From: Patescibacteria group bacterium
GTDB taxonomy: Bacteria; Patescibacteriota; Patescibacteriia; WFTA01; S139-112
Length of the DNA stretch: 13,345 nt
NCBI GenBank assembly: GCA_015485715.1
Contig: WFTA01000013.1
Location: forward strand, 1-13,345
Direction: 5' to 3'
A program made the translations under genes and the position numbers. Each line of letters begins with the position of its first letter. The stretch's first letter is position 1. Shown piece by piece: positions 8,229-13,345 of the stretch. The notes under the pieces were generated by a model, which did not search any database, was not told the origin of the DNA, and worked only from the letters and a program-made list of their open reading frames with translations.

Positions 8229-8302
8229 CGGGGTGTGGCCTAGTGGCTTAAGGCGCTACGTTCGGGACGTAGAGATCGGGGGTTCAAATCCCCCCACCCC
8301 GA
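8229..8302 (+). tRNA. tRNA-Pro (anticodon CGG)
   Basis: A full cloverleaf can be folded by eye. The acceptor stem CGGGGTG (8229-8235) pairs with CACCCCG (8295-8301), followed by discriminator A at 8302. The D arm is GCCT/AGGC. The anticodon stem CTACG/CGTAG encloses the loop TTCGGGA (8261-8267), giving anticodon CGG at 8263-8265 with G37. The variable loop is AGATC. The T arm GGGGG-TTCAAAT-CCCCC occupies 8278-8294. The C1-G72 pair with A73 is the bacterial proline identity set. The next bases are CAA, so the 3' CCA is not encoded and must be added by nucleotidyltransferase. The tRNA lies 2 nt after the mscS stop and is probably released by RNase P from that mRNA. It decodes CCG. Confidence 0.96.
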
Positions 8303-8438
8303 CAATACAATACCTCCCAAACAAGATTTATTAATCGGAGATTTGTTATATTGGTTAACTATGCTATACAGCACAGCAAGCAAGAAAGCCCTGTCGGATG
8401 ACGGGGCAAATCCCCCCACCCCGACAATACAATTCCTC
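8285..8438 (+). repeat. Direct repeat of the tRNA-Pro 3' end (copies 8285-8316 and 8407-8438)
   Basis: The last 18 bases of tRNA-Pro plus 14 downstream bases (8285-8316) recur 122 bp further on (8407-8438) with a single mismatch (8312 A versus 8434 T). The first 27 bases match exactly. Only about 90 bp separate the copies, and no ORF lies between them. The arrangement resembles the attL/attR pair left by an element integrated at a tRNA 3' end, here with almost all of the element deleted. A local partial duplication of the tRNA is the alternative. No integrase gene is present in the window. Confidence 0.85.
8388..8425 (+). other. GC-rich segment with mutually exclusive hairpins abutting the repeated tRNA 3' end
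   Basis: GCCCTGTC (8388-8395) pairs with GACGGGGC (8400-8407) around a GGAT loop, giving an 8-bp stem with one T-G wobble. The same bases can instead form GTCGG/CCGAC (8393-8397 with 8421-8425) enclosing GGGG/CCCC (8403-8406 with 8412-8415), a structure that uses the duplicated tRNA 3' sequence. Neither hairpin is followed by a T run on the + strand, so a simple intrinsic terminator is not supported. The surrounding DNA is AT-rich, which makes the GC-rich patch stand out. Its function is unknown. Confidence 0.5.
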
Positions 8439-8588
8439 TAAAACCAGTAAAGTACTCTTATACTCCAAAAAATTTCTTTTTCAAGAGTTAATTGGTTTAA
8501 ATCCAACAAAATTATTATAAGACTGTAGCTCCAATCTTTGCAGAGGAGCTGGATAATAAGAGAATATGAGCAGTTACGCTTGTATAAT

Positions 8589-8617
8589 TTGATTTTTTTT
8601 AGAGTTTGGTTTATAAT
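8589..8617 (+). promoter_or_regulatory. Putative sigma70-type promoter of the secreted propeller gene
   Basis: TTGATT (8589-8594), a 17-nt spacer and a perfect TATAAT (8612-8617) sit just upstream of the ATG at 8641. Transcription would start near 8624, leaving a leader of roughly 17 nt without a Shine-Dalgarno. A second TATAAT occurs at 8583-8588. Confidence 0.5.
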
Positions 8618-8640
8618 ATTAAAAATTTTAAAGCAAGTAT

Positions 8641-10569
8641 ATGAAATTCTTTTCTTCAGCTCCTATAAAGATAAAGGTTATTGTATTTTCTGCACTTGCT
8701 GGAGCGGTTTTACTGTATTTTGCCCTTCCTCAGGCAGAAAGGACTAATAAAGTATATGGCGCTATATCTGTGTGGCAAAACCAGTCTGAAGGCGCTTGGA
8801 AAATTTATTATTCCATATACAACGACAATAACAAAGAGTGGAATACTAAACTTTTAAATCCGAGCGGATCCTCCAGTTCAAGAGTGCTGTCAAATATGCA
8901 GGGAAACAGCTATGATCCTGACATTTCAAGCTCCAAAACAAGAGCAATCGCTGTCTGGAGTAATACAGTGCAGGGAGAATCAGATATTTATTGGCGTATG
9001 TGGGAAAAAGATGAGTGGCTTAAAGAAGATAAATTATCAGATCTTTCAGGCTATGACAGGGATCCTACTGTATACATGAAAAGCAAGAACTATGCTTTAG
9101 TTGTTTGGATAAACAAATTACATGGAAAGGAAAATTTGTATTATTCCAATTTTGTTGATGGTGTATGGTCTGTTCCCAAGAAAGTTGATTTTCAGGCAGA
9201 AGAATTTTTCTCACCTGAGCTCATTGACTTGGACGACGAACCAGACAATTTAAGATATGCTCTTATATTTAATGCAAAAACACAGCAGGGAGTAAATACA
9301 TATCTGGCATCTTATTACTATTCCCAGGATAAGTGGTATGTAGAAAAAGCAAGCTATAGCGGGTCTTCTCTTTCCCAGTCGGGCGATTTTTCATATTTTA
9401 GATTAGGTGGAAATGTGTCCAAAGACAAGGTGATACTGGCGTGGGAGCAGGATGATAAAAATATCTGGTATCTGACAGGATCTTCCTTTGATTCTACTTT
9501 CAATGCGGAGAAGATGGTAGAAGGCAGCAACCCTGCTGTGGTAGGATATAGTGTTATATTTTCCACCCAAAACTCGCTGTTAGAAAAGCAGGGAGACAAG
9601 CAGCAGGTTATATCTGAACAAGAGCCTGATTTTTCACGGCCTGACGCAACAGCGCTTTACAATGGTAATGTATTGGCTGTCTGGCATTCAAAAAAAGATG
9701 CCCCTTCTGAGATGTACTATTCTATCAAGGATGCTGAGAAAAATAGGTGGTCTAAGCCGGGCAGGATTGAACCTGATATGTTGTCAGGCGAAGACTTGAA
9801 TCCATCTGTCACTCCTGTTTTGATTGATTTAAAAAATCCTGAAGATGACTATATAGTTGACATTACAGGTTATGAAGAAGAAGACTGTGGTGATAATATT
9901 CTGCAGGCAGGAGAAGAATGTGAAATAAGGATCCCCTGTAAGAATAAAAATCAAATATGCGGTTGGCAGAAGCCTAAATTTTTGTTCTTTGATCTTTGTG
10001 AATGTTATTCTAATCCCGGAGGGCCCGGTACAGGAGGCGGGGATGGAACATCAGGAGGAGATGATAATGGTGGAAGTCAGGGAGAAGACGATGGTGATGG
10101 AGGAGGAATTGACATTCCCCCATCTCCTAAAAAAGAACCAGAGAAAGATAAAGGCAGTGAAGGCGAAGGAGTGTCTTTTGGAGGCTTTGCCTGCGGATTT
10201 AACAAGCTGATTGTATATCCTGAGGATGACCTTGGCGACAGAAAAGTATATCTATACCCTGAAAGTAAAACCAAAAATCCTGTTACTTTTTCTAAGAACC
10301 AAGAAAATGTATATTCATCAGTGAGCGATGACGGGACTATATATGTGTTTCCTGAAGCTGCAGGAGGCGGGCAGCCAAAGGCAGCGGTTTTCCTGACCTT
10401 TAAAGACGGAGGCAATAGAATTGAGATGAGGGGTGTAGATGTTGCAGGAGGGCTTGGTTTAGATTTATGTACAGGGGATTTTGTAAAAGGGGCAAAGCCA
10501 ATTGAGGGAGGACTTATGCCTGCCCCAGCTCCTGCAGATAACCTGAGCGTACCAGAGCTTACTCCTTGA
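8641..10569 (+). CDS. Exported multidomain surface protein: sialidase-like beta-propeller, Cys-rich segment, Gly/Asp linker and C-terminal domain
   Basis: A 642-residue protein of unknown function. A basic N-terminus and hydrophobic segment (about 11-30) form a signal anchor or signal peptide. The next 350 residues contain degenerate repeats of the pattern A-x-V-W followed by G-x-x-x-I-Y-Y-S and a Trp, starting near 40, 101, 151, 206, 262 and 343, with a weaker copy near 303. They imply a six- or seven-bladed propeller of the sialidase-like type. No sialidase catalytic set is evident, so it may bind rather than cleave. Residues 416-455 hold six cysteines. CGDNILQAGEECE (416-428) recalls the Cys-rich CGDG-x-GEEC modules of surface proteins. 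Residues 457-507 are a flexible Gly/Asp then Pro/Glu/Lys linker. Residues 510-612 look beta-rich and contain Cys518 and Cys610, and the last 25 residues are Pro-rich. No LPXTG motif or C-terminal TM segment is seen, so anchoring is presumably N-terminal. The gene converges with the kinase gene 6 bp away. Confidence 0.75.
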   Translation: MKFFSSAPIKIKVIVFSALAGAVLLYFALPQAERTNKVYGAISVWQNQSEGAWKIYYSIYNDNNKEWNTKLLNPSGSSSSRVLSNMQGNSYDPDISSSKTRAIAVWSNTVQGESDIYWRMWEKDEWLKEDKLSDLSGYDRDPTVYMKSKNYALVVWINKLHGKENLYYSNFVDGVWSVPKKVDFQAEEFFSPELIDLDDEPDNLRYALIFNAKTQQGVNTYLASYYYSQDKWYVEKASYSGSSLSQSGDFSYFRLGGNVSKDKVILAWEQDDKNIWYLTGSSFDSTFNAEKMVEGSNPAVVGYSVIFSTQNSLLEKQGDKQQVISEQEPDFSRPDATALYNGNVLAVWHSKKDAPSEMYYSIKDAEKNRWSKPGRIEPDMLSGEDLNPSVTPVLIDLKNPEDDYIVDITGYEEEDCGDNILQAGEECEIRIPCKNKNQICGWQKPKFLFFDLCECYSNPGGPGTGGGDGTSGGDDNGGSQGEDDGDGGGIDIPPSPKKEPEKDKGSEGEGVSFGGFACGFNKLIVYPEDDLGDRKVYLYPESKTKNPVTFSKNQENVYSSVSDDGTIYVFPEAAGGGQPKAAVFLTFKDGGNRIEMRGVDVAGGLGLDLCTGDFVKGAKPIEGGLMPAPAPADNLSVPELTP

Positions 10570-10575
10570 CAAGAT

Positions 10576-11151
10576 CTAAATTTTAGGATTTATCACCTTT
10601 TTCAAATAATTTAAAGTTTCATCTAATTTTCCCTGATGGATGATAAGAAAATCTGCTTCTGTTTCTGTCGGTTTTTCAAAATTGGGTTTTTGTACTTTTA
10701 AGTAGAGATCTACCCATGCAGGTTTTTCACCTTTGGAAATGTTTTTTCTATCAGAGTCCTGAAGTCTTTCCAAAATTACATTTTCAGGAGTGCTAACATA
10801 GATAATAATTGTTTTTATATCAGGATTTGCTGATTTTACTGTGTCTATAAGCGTTTTTCTTTTTTTAAGAGTGGAGTTACAGCTGTCTATAATGGTGTTT
10901 ATATTGTACTTTGCAAAAGTTTTTATAAGTTCTTTTTGGATATTTTTGGTTGTTTCCTGCCTGATGTTAAAGGATTTACCTTTTATAGTGTTGTCATCTT
11001 GGAATACAGGGTAGGTAGAATTTAAGAAGTTATGTATAGCTTCTGAGTTTACTATATTAAACTGCAAGTAAGGAAATGAATTTGCTATTTTTTCTGCCAG
11101 ATAGCTTTTTCCTGAATGCGTAAACCCTGACATTAAAATCAAAAAAGACAT
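10576..11151 (-). CDS. P-loop kinase / AAA_33-like ATP-binding protein
   Basis: A 191-residue predicted small-molecule or nucleic-acid-end kinase of the zeta-toxin / polynucleotide-kinase-like P-loop group. The Walker A motif GFTHSGKS is at residues 9-16, immediately after the first beta strand, so the start is well placed. A second strand ends in TIIDSCNST (86-94), whose Asp is a candidate Walker B or substrate-binding residue. IIIYVSTPENVILERL (115-130) followed by DRKN (134-137) matches the strand and Arg-bearing lid region of these kinases. KPAWVDLYLKVQKPNFEKP (143-161) is a conserved-looking substrate segment. The acceptor substrate is unknown. A zeta-type toxin role is not supported, because no antitoxin-like small gene is adjacent. 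It lies 15 nt downstream of the SDR gene on the same strand and probably forms a bicistronic unit with it. No Shine-Dalgarno is present. Confidence 0.75.
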   Translation of the reverse strand: MSFLILMSGFTHSGKSYLAEKIANSFPYLQFNIVNSEAIHNFLNSTYPVFQDDNTIKGKSFNIRQETTKNIQKELIKTFAKYNINTIIDSCNSTLKKRKTLIDTVKSANPDIKTIIIYVSTPENVILERLQDSDRKNISKGEKPAWVDLYLKVQKPNFEKPTETEADFLIIHQGKLDETLNYLKKVINPKI

Positions 11152-11166
11152 ATTATTGATTAAATT

Positions 11167-11901
11167 TTAAATTCCTTCGAAAGGAACAACTGTTATATCT
11201 TGGATATCAACATGAATTGGTTCTGATATTATGAAATAAACTATTTCAGCTATATCTTCAGGGTTTAAAAGAGTTTTTTTATTTTGATGTTTGCTTTTTA
11301 GTCTGATTTTCCCTATTTTAGTATTTACAATTCCCGGACAGACAGTGACAATTTTAATATGTTCTGGCACAATTTCTCTTCTTAAGCCTTGTGAAAATCC
11401 CTGCACTGCAAATTTGGTAGCCGCATAAAACTCAGACATACTTGTTCCTCTTTTTCCTGCAATAGAAGATATGTTGAGCACTATTTCTGTACCCTTTTTC
11501 TTTTTCATATGAGGAACGACTAAACTTGTGAGATATACCAGCCCTGTGATATTGACATCAACCATTTTTTCAAATTTTTCTATATCCAGATTATCTATTT
11601 TTGTGAAATAAGCAATTCCTGCATTGTTTACAAGCACATTTATGTGTTTTAGATTTTTAATAGATTGATCAACAACTCTTTTAATGTTTTGTTTTTTGGT
11701 AATGTCAGCCTGATAGATAAACAGCTTTTTGTTTTTGATATAGTCTTTCAACTCGTTTTTTGTTTTTTTGATTTCAGTTTTACTGTTGCTAAAAGTAGAC
11801 ACTGTAATATTGTTTTGGAGGAATTTTTTGACAATAGCAAGCCCGATGCCGGATGTACCGCCACTGATAAGAGCTGTTTTTATCTCTTTGTTTGTCCACA
11901 T
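11167..11901 (-). CDS. Classical short-chain dehydrogenase/reductase (SDR) family oxidoreductase
   Basis: A 244-residue NAD(P)-dependent oxidoreductase with all classical SDR signatures: the cofactor motif GGTSGIG (14-20), Asp66 in the adenine-binding position, NNAG (92-95), and the active-site tetrad Asn117, Ser146, Tyr159 and Lys163 (YAATK). The PG motif after the catalytic helix is CPGIV (188-192). Length is normal for the family. A basic patch around 41-59 and Ser/Asn residues after the second beta strand (SNSK, 38-41) hint at NADP(H), but this is weak. The substrate cannot be named. SDRs of this type include 3-oxoacyl reductases and general carbonyl or sugar reductases. It is the first gene of a likely two-gene unit with the kinase and is divergent from the MidA-like gene. 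The probable promoter leaves a very short leader and no Shine-Dalgarno. Confidence 0.9.
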   Translation of the reverse strand: MWTNKEIKTALISGGTSGIGLAIVKKFLQNNITVSTFSNSKTEIKKTKNELKDYIKNKKLFIYQADITKKQNIKRVVDQSIKNLKHINVLVNNAGIAYFTKIDNLDIEKFEKMVDVNITGLVYLTSLVVPHMKKKKGTEIVLNISSIAGKRGTSMSEFYAATKFAVQGFSQGLRREIVPEHIKIVTVCPGIVNTKIGKIRLKSKHQNKKTLLNPEDIAEIVYFIISEPIHVDIQDITVVPFEGI

Positions 11902-11912
11902 AACTTGATGTA

Positions 11913-11941
11913 ATTATACCAAAATTTTATTTAAGTTGAAA
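11913..11941 (-). promoter_or_regulatory. Possible reverse-strand promoter of the SDR-kinase unit
   Basis: On the reverse strand a perfect TATAAT occupies 11918-11913, only 12 nt before the SDR start codon. The box 17 nt upstream is TTTCAA, a poor -35 match (3 of 6). If used, the transcript would begin only about 5 nt from the ATG. Confidence 0.35.
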
Positions 11942-11962
11942 TATTTTTTAATTTTTTATAAT
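11936..11962 (+). promoter_or_regulatory. Possible forward promoter of the MidA-like gene
   Basis: TTGAAA (11936-11941) is followed 15 nt later by TATAAT (11957-11962), giving a leader of about 30 nt to the ATG at 12001. The spacing is short of ideal, and the 99-nt divergent gap is very AT-rich. The -35 region is shared with the candidate reverse-strand promoter. Confidence 0.35.
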
Positions 11963-12000
11963 GTTATATTAATTATTTTATTATTCTTTAGTGTTAATAT

Positions 12001-13095
12001 ATGGATAAATATGAACTTTCTCCTGTTGATAGGCAAATATATAGCAGGAGATTAAAGAAAGCGCGTGAAAATGTTCGGAAAGCATTAGGGCATGAATTAA
12101 TTAAAAATAGTGGAAAGGTTAGATTTGATGATTATATGAGAATACATCTGTATTATTTTTATAAAAACATAGTTCCTGAAAAGTTATGGATGAGTTTATC
12201 TCATTTTGATTTCTTTGCAGATTATATTTGTGAATATTTAAAAGATAATCCAAATATTTTAGAAATAGGAGGAGGGTCAGGGTTGCTGGCAAGTAAAATT
12301 TTAAAAAAGAGTGATGATATAAAAAGATATATTTTGTTAGAGCAAAGTTATCCATTGTTTAACATACAATTTGGATCTACTAGATTAGGAGGAAAGAAAA
12401 GAGATATATGTGAGACTTTTTTAATATCTTTACAGGATTTGGTTGAAAAGTGTGGGACTTTTTTAAAAAACGATGATAATTGGCTTTTATTATTAATAGA
12501 GGTATTTGATACCTTTCCTGCAAGAGTTTTCAGATTTGGAGAGGGCAATATAGAGAAAGAGCTTTATATTGCCATAGATCCTAATTCTAATAAAAACGAA
12601 CCTCGTTATTATTGGGATGAAGTCGGGAAGGATGATTTTTATAATGTATACCAAGAGTTTGTGAAAAATAGCGTATATGATATTCAAGATGGTGACATAA
12701 TCAGCATTTCTCCATATGTATTAGAATTTTTAGAAGTTATTGATTCTATGAAAAGAGGAGACAAGATTTTAATAATTGATTATGGTTTTGATACAGATGA
12801 GGATACTCCCTATAGAAGATATAAGCATCAGTATCCCAATACAGGTAAAGGGATTATGTCAAAAGAGGATTTGAATAAAATATTACATAGTCCTATTTTA
12901 CCTGATTGCACATGTGGGGTAGATTTTGGGTTTATAAAATGGTATTTAGATAAATATAAAAAAGATGTATCCTTAAAATGCAGACCTTTAGTTAATTTTG
13001 TTGATAAATTATTGAAATCCGCATCTATTCTTGAAAAAATGCTTTTTAAGAAAAATTTTAAAAGATTTTTAGCTTTAGAGATAACAAAAAAATAA
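12001..13095 (+). CDS. Divergent MidA/NDUFAF7-like SAM-dependent methyltransferase (COG1565 / PF02636 type)
   Basis: A 364-residue probable class I methyltransferase. The order of motifs matches the MidA/NDUFAF7 family, although the sequence is remote. FDDYMRIHLY (42-51) corresponds to the family's N-terminal F-x-x-Y-M-x-x-x-L-Y. The SAM motif LEIGGGSGLLA is at 87-97 and the acidic strand end ILLEQ at 111-115. IEVFDTFPARVF (166-177) corresponds to the NEFFDALP motif, and IIDYG (258-262) to IDYG. YRRYKHQ (271-277), then GKG and CTCGVDFGFIK (303-313), correspond to the family's R-x-Y-x-x-H and T-x-H-V-D-F segment. In mitochondria this family methylates an arginine of a complex I subunit. No complex I gene is visible here, so the substrate is unknown. 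The gene is visibly richer in A/T than the ATPase region. The start has no Shine-Dalgarno. The next ORF follows after 157 nt. Confidence 0.72.
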   Translation: MDKYELSPVDRQIYSRRLKKARENVRKALGHELIKNSGKVRFDDYMRIHLYYFYKNIVPEKLWMSLSHFDFFADYICEYLKDNPNILEIGGGSGLLASKILKKSDDIKRYILLEQSYPLFNIQFGSTRLGGKKRDICETFLISLQDLVEKCGTFLKNDDNWLLLLIEVFDTFPARVFRFGEGNIEKELYIAIDPNSNKNEPRYYWDEVGKDDFYNVYQEFVKNSVYDIQDGDIISISPYVLEFLEVIDSMKRGDKILIIDYGFDTDEDTPYRRYKHQYPNTGKGIMSKEDLNKILHSPILPDCTCGVDFGFIKWYLDKYKKDVSLKCRPLVNFVDKLLKSASILEKMLFKKNFKRFLALEITKK

Positions 13096-13109
13096 AATTT
13101 TATTGTTTT
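13086..13109. other. A/T palindrome spanning the MidA-like stop codon
   Basis: AATAAAATTTTATT (13091-13104) is a perfect 14-nt palindrome containing the TAA stop. It is flanked by an A run upstream and a T run downstream, so a longer stem with one mismatch can form, followed by T residues. It has no G/C pairs, so it would be a weak intrinsic terminator at best. Confidence 0.3.
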
Positions 13110-13183
13110 TTAACTAAAAACACCCAAACCCTTGACTTTTTAGATGTGTATGTGGTGATTAATTTAAAACACATTTTATCCCT

Positions 13184-13213
13184 TTGACCTTGACAAAATA
13201 ATATTTTTATGAT
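13184..13213 (+). promoter_or_regulatory. Possible promoter of the terminal ORF, with repeated TTGAC boxes
   Basis: TTGACC (13184-13189) lies 18 nt before TATGAT (13208-13213). A perfect -35 hexamer TTGACA overlaps at 13190-13195 with a poorer -10 at 17 nt (TAAAAG). A further TTGACT is at 13132-13137. The leader to the ATG at 13253 would be about 33 nt. Confidence 0.4.
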
Positions 13214-13252
13214 AAAAGGGTTAATCATTAAATAATAATTAAATATACTAAT

Positions 13253-13345
13253 ATGGAAACCACACAACATGAGAGAAATAGAACTTCAGAAAGAATAATG
13301 TCACCTTCGCATTGTTTTTTACAACTTCTTCAAGGGTTATATACA
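13253..13345 (+). CDS. Partial ORF at the window edge, unidentified
   Basis: The ATG at 13253 opens a frame of 31 codons with no stop before the window ends. The visible peptide is hydrophilic at first (METTQHERNRTSER), then mixed, and matches nothing I recognise. A promoter-like sequence lies at a sensible distance upstream, and the preceding 157-nt gap has no other start. No Shine-Dalgarno is present, as with the other genes here. It may be a real gene start or a chance ORF. Confidence 0.4.
   Translation, partial: METTQHERNRTSERIMSPSHCFLQLLQGLYT

Larger units (their letters stand above)
8303..8640 (+). other. Intergenic region with tRNA-derived remnants, no credible gene
   Basis: This is the longest non-coding gap in the window, 338 nt. 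It contains the second tRNA-Pro 3' copy (8407-8438) and the GC-rich hairpin described separately. It also holds a T-arm-like element, TTGG-TTTAAAT-CCAA (8492-8506), which differs from a canonical T loop by one base. A 6-bp hairpin AGCTCC/GGAGCT (8527-8532 with 8545-8550) has a 12-nt loop and no following T run. A promoter for the next gene lies at the end. I looked for a second complete cloverleaf ending at the duplicated 3' end and did not find a matching 5' acceptor half or D arm. Confidence 0.6.

Noticed and set aside
8351..8425. A complete second tRNA ending at the duplicated 3' end
   Set aside because: No 5' acceptor half matching CACCCCG, no D arm and no anticodon stem could be found in the correct positions. 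Only the 3' part is copied.
8527..8550. Intrinsic terminator at AGCTCC/GGAGCT
   Set aside because: The loop is 12 nt and the stem is not followed by a T run.
8538..8747. Forward ORF of 69 codons overlapping the start of the secreted propeller gene
   Set aside because: It covers the promoter and signal-peptide region of the larger gene in another frame, has a composition typical of chance AT-rich translation (many Ile, Phe and Tyr), and no recognisable domain.
10576..11151. Zeta-type toxin of a toxin-antitoxin pair
   Set aside because: The P-loop fold is compatible, but no small antitoxin-like gene lies next to it. The neighbour is an SDR enzyme.
1..13345. CRISPR array, transposase, integrase or defence-system genes
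   Set aside because: No regularly spaced repeats, terminal inverted repeats with a transposase, or signature motifs of such systems were seen in either strand.

Overview
This is a low-G+C, gene-dense bacterial window, probably from a candidate-phylum (CPR/Patescibacteria-like) genome assembled from the environment. The tRNA-Pro has the bacterial C1-G72 acceptor pair, and TATAAT-type boxes precede several genes. TAA, TAG and TGA all act as stops, so the code is standard. Intergenic gaps are short. Several proteins are short or divergent members of their families: a sugar-nucleotide dehydrogenase without its C-terminal domain, an RlmD/TrmA enzyme without the Fe-S cysteines, and a remote MidA/NDUFAF7 relative. 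Placement below Bacteria is inference only.

Layout. Positions 1-207 are an AT-rich, quasi-repetitive intergenic stretch. A forward block (208-8302) follows: short UDP-glucose/GDP-mannose dehydrogenase-like protein, Ca2+-type P-type ATPase, TrmA/RlmD-family methyltransferase overlapping the ATPase gene by 20 nt, membrane-anchored COG4880-type beta-propeller protein, MscS-family channel, and a tRNA-Pro(CGG) 2 nt after the mscS stop. Positions 8303-8640 carry no credible gene. They hold a second copy of the tRNA 3' end and strong alternative hairpins. A second exported propeller protein with a Gly/Asp-rich linker and C-terminal domain follows (8641-10569). It converges with a two-gene reverse-strand unit of a classical SDR oxidoreductase followed by a P-loop kinase (11901 to 10576). 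The SDR is divergent from the MidA-like methyltransferase (12001-13095). The window ends within the first 31 codons of an unidentified forward ORF.

How the genes relate. The ATPase, the MscS channel and the two extracytoplasmic propeller proteins are all envelope functions, and the central block may be an ion/osmotic-homeostasis and surface neighbourhood. This rests on position alone. The other genes (rRNA/tRNA methyltransferase, SDR, kinase, MidA-like protein) look like general metabolism or RNA/protein modification.

The features most worth a second look are the tRNA-Pro 3'-end duplication with its alternative hairpins, the absence of Shine-Dalgarno sequences at all ten starts, the divergent MidA-like protein, and the multidomain surface propeller. 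No mobile-element gene, CRISPR array, rRNA or obvious new defence system is visible.
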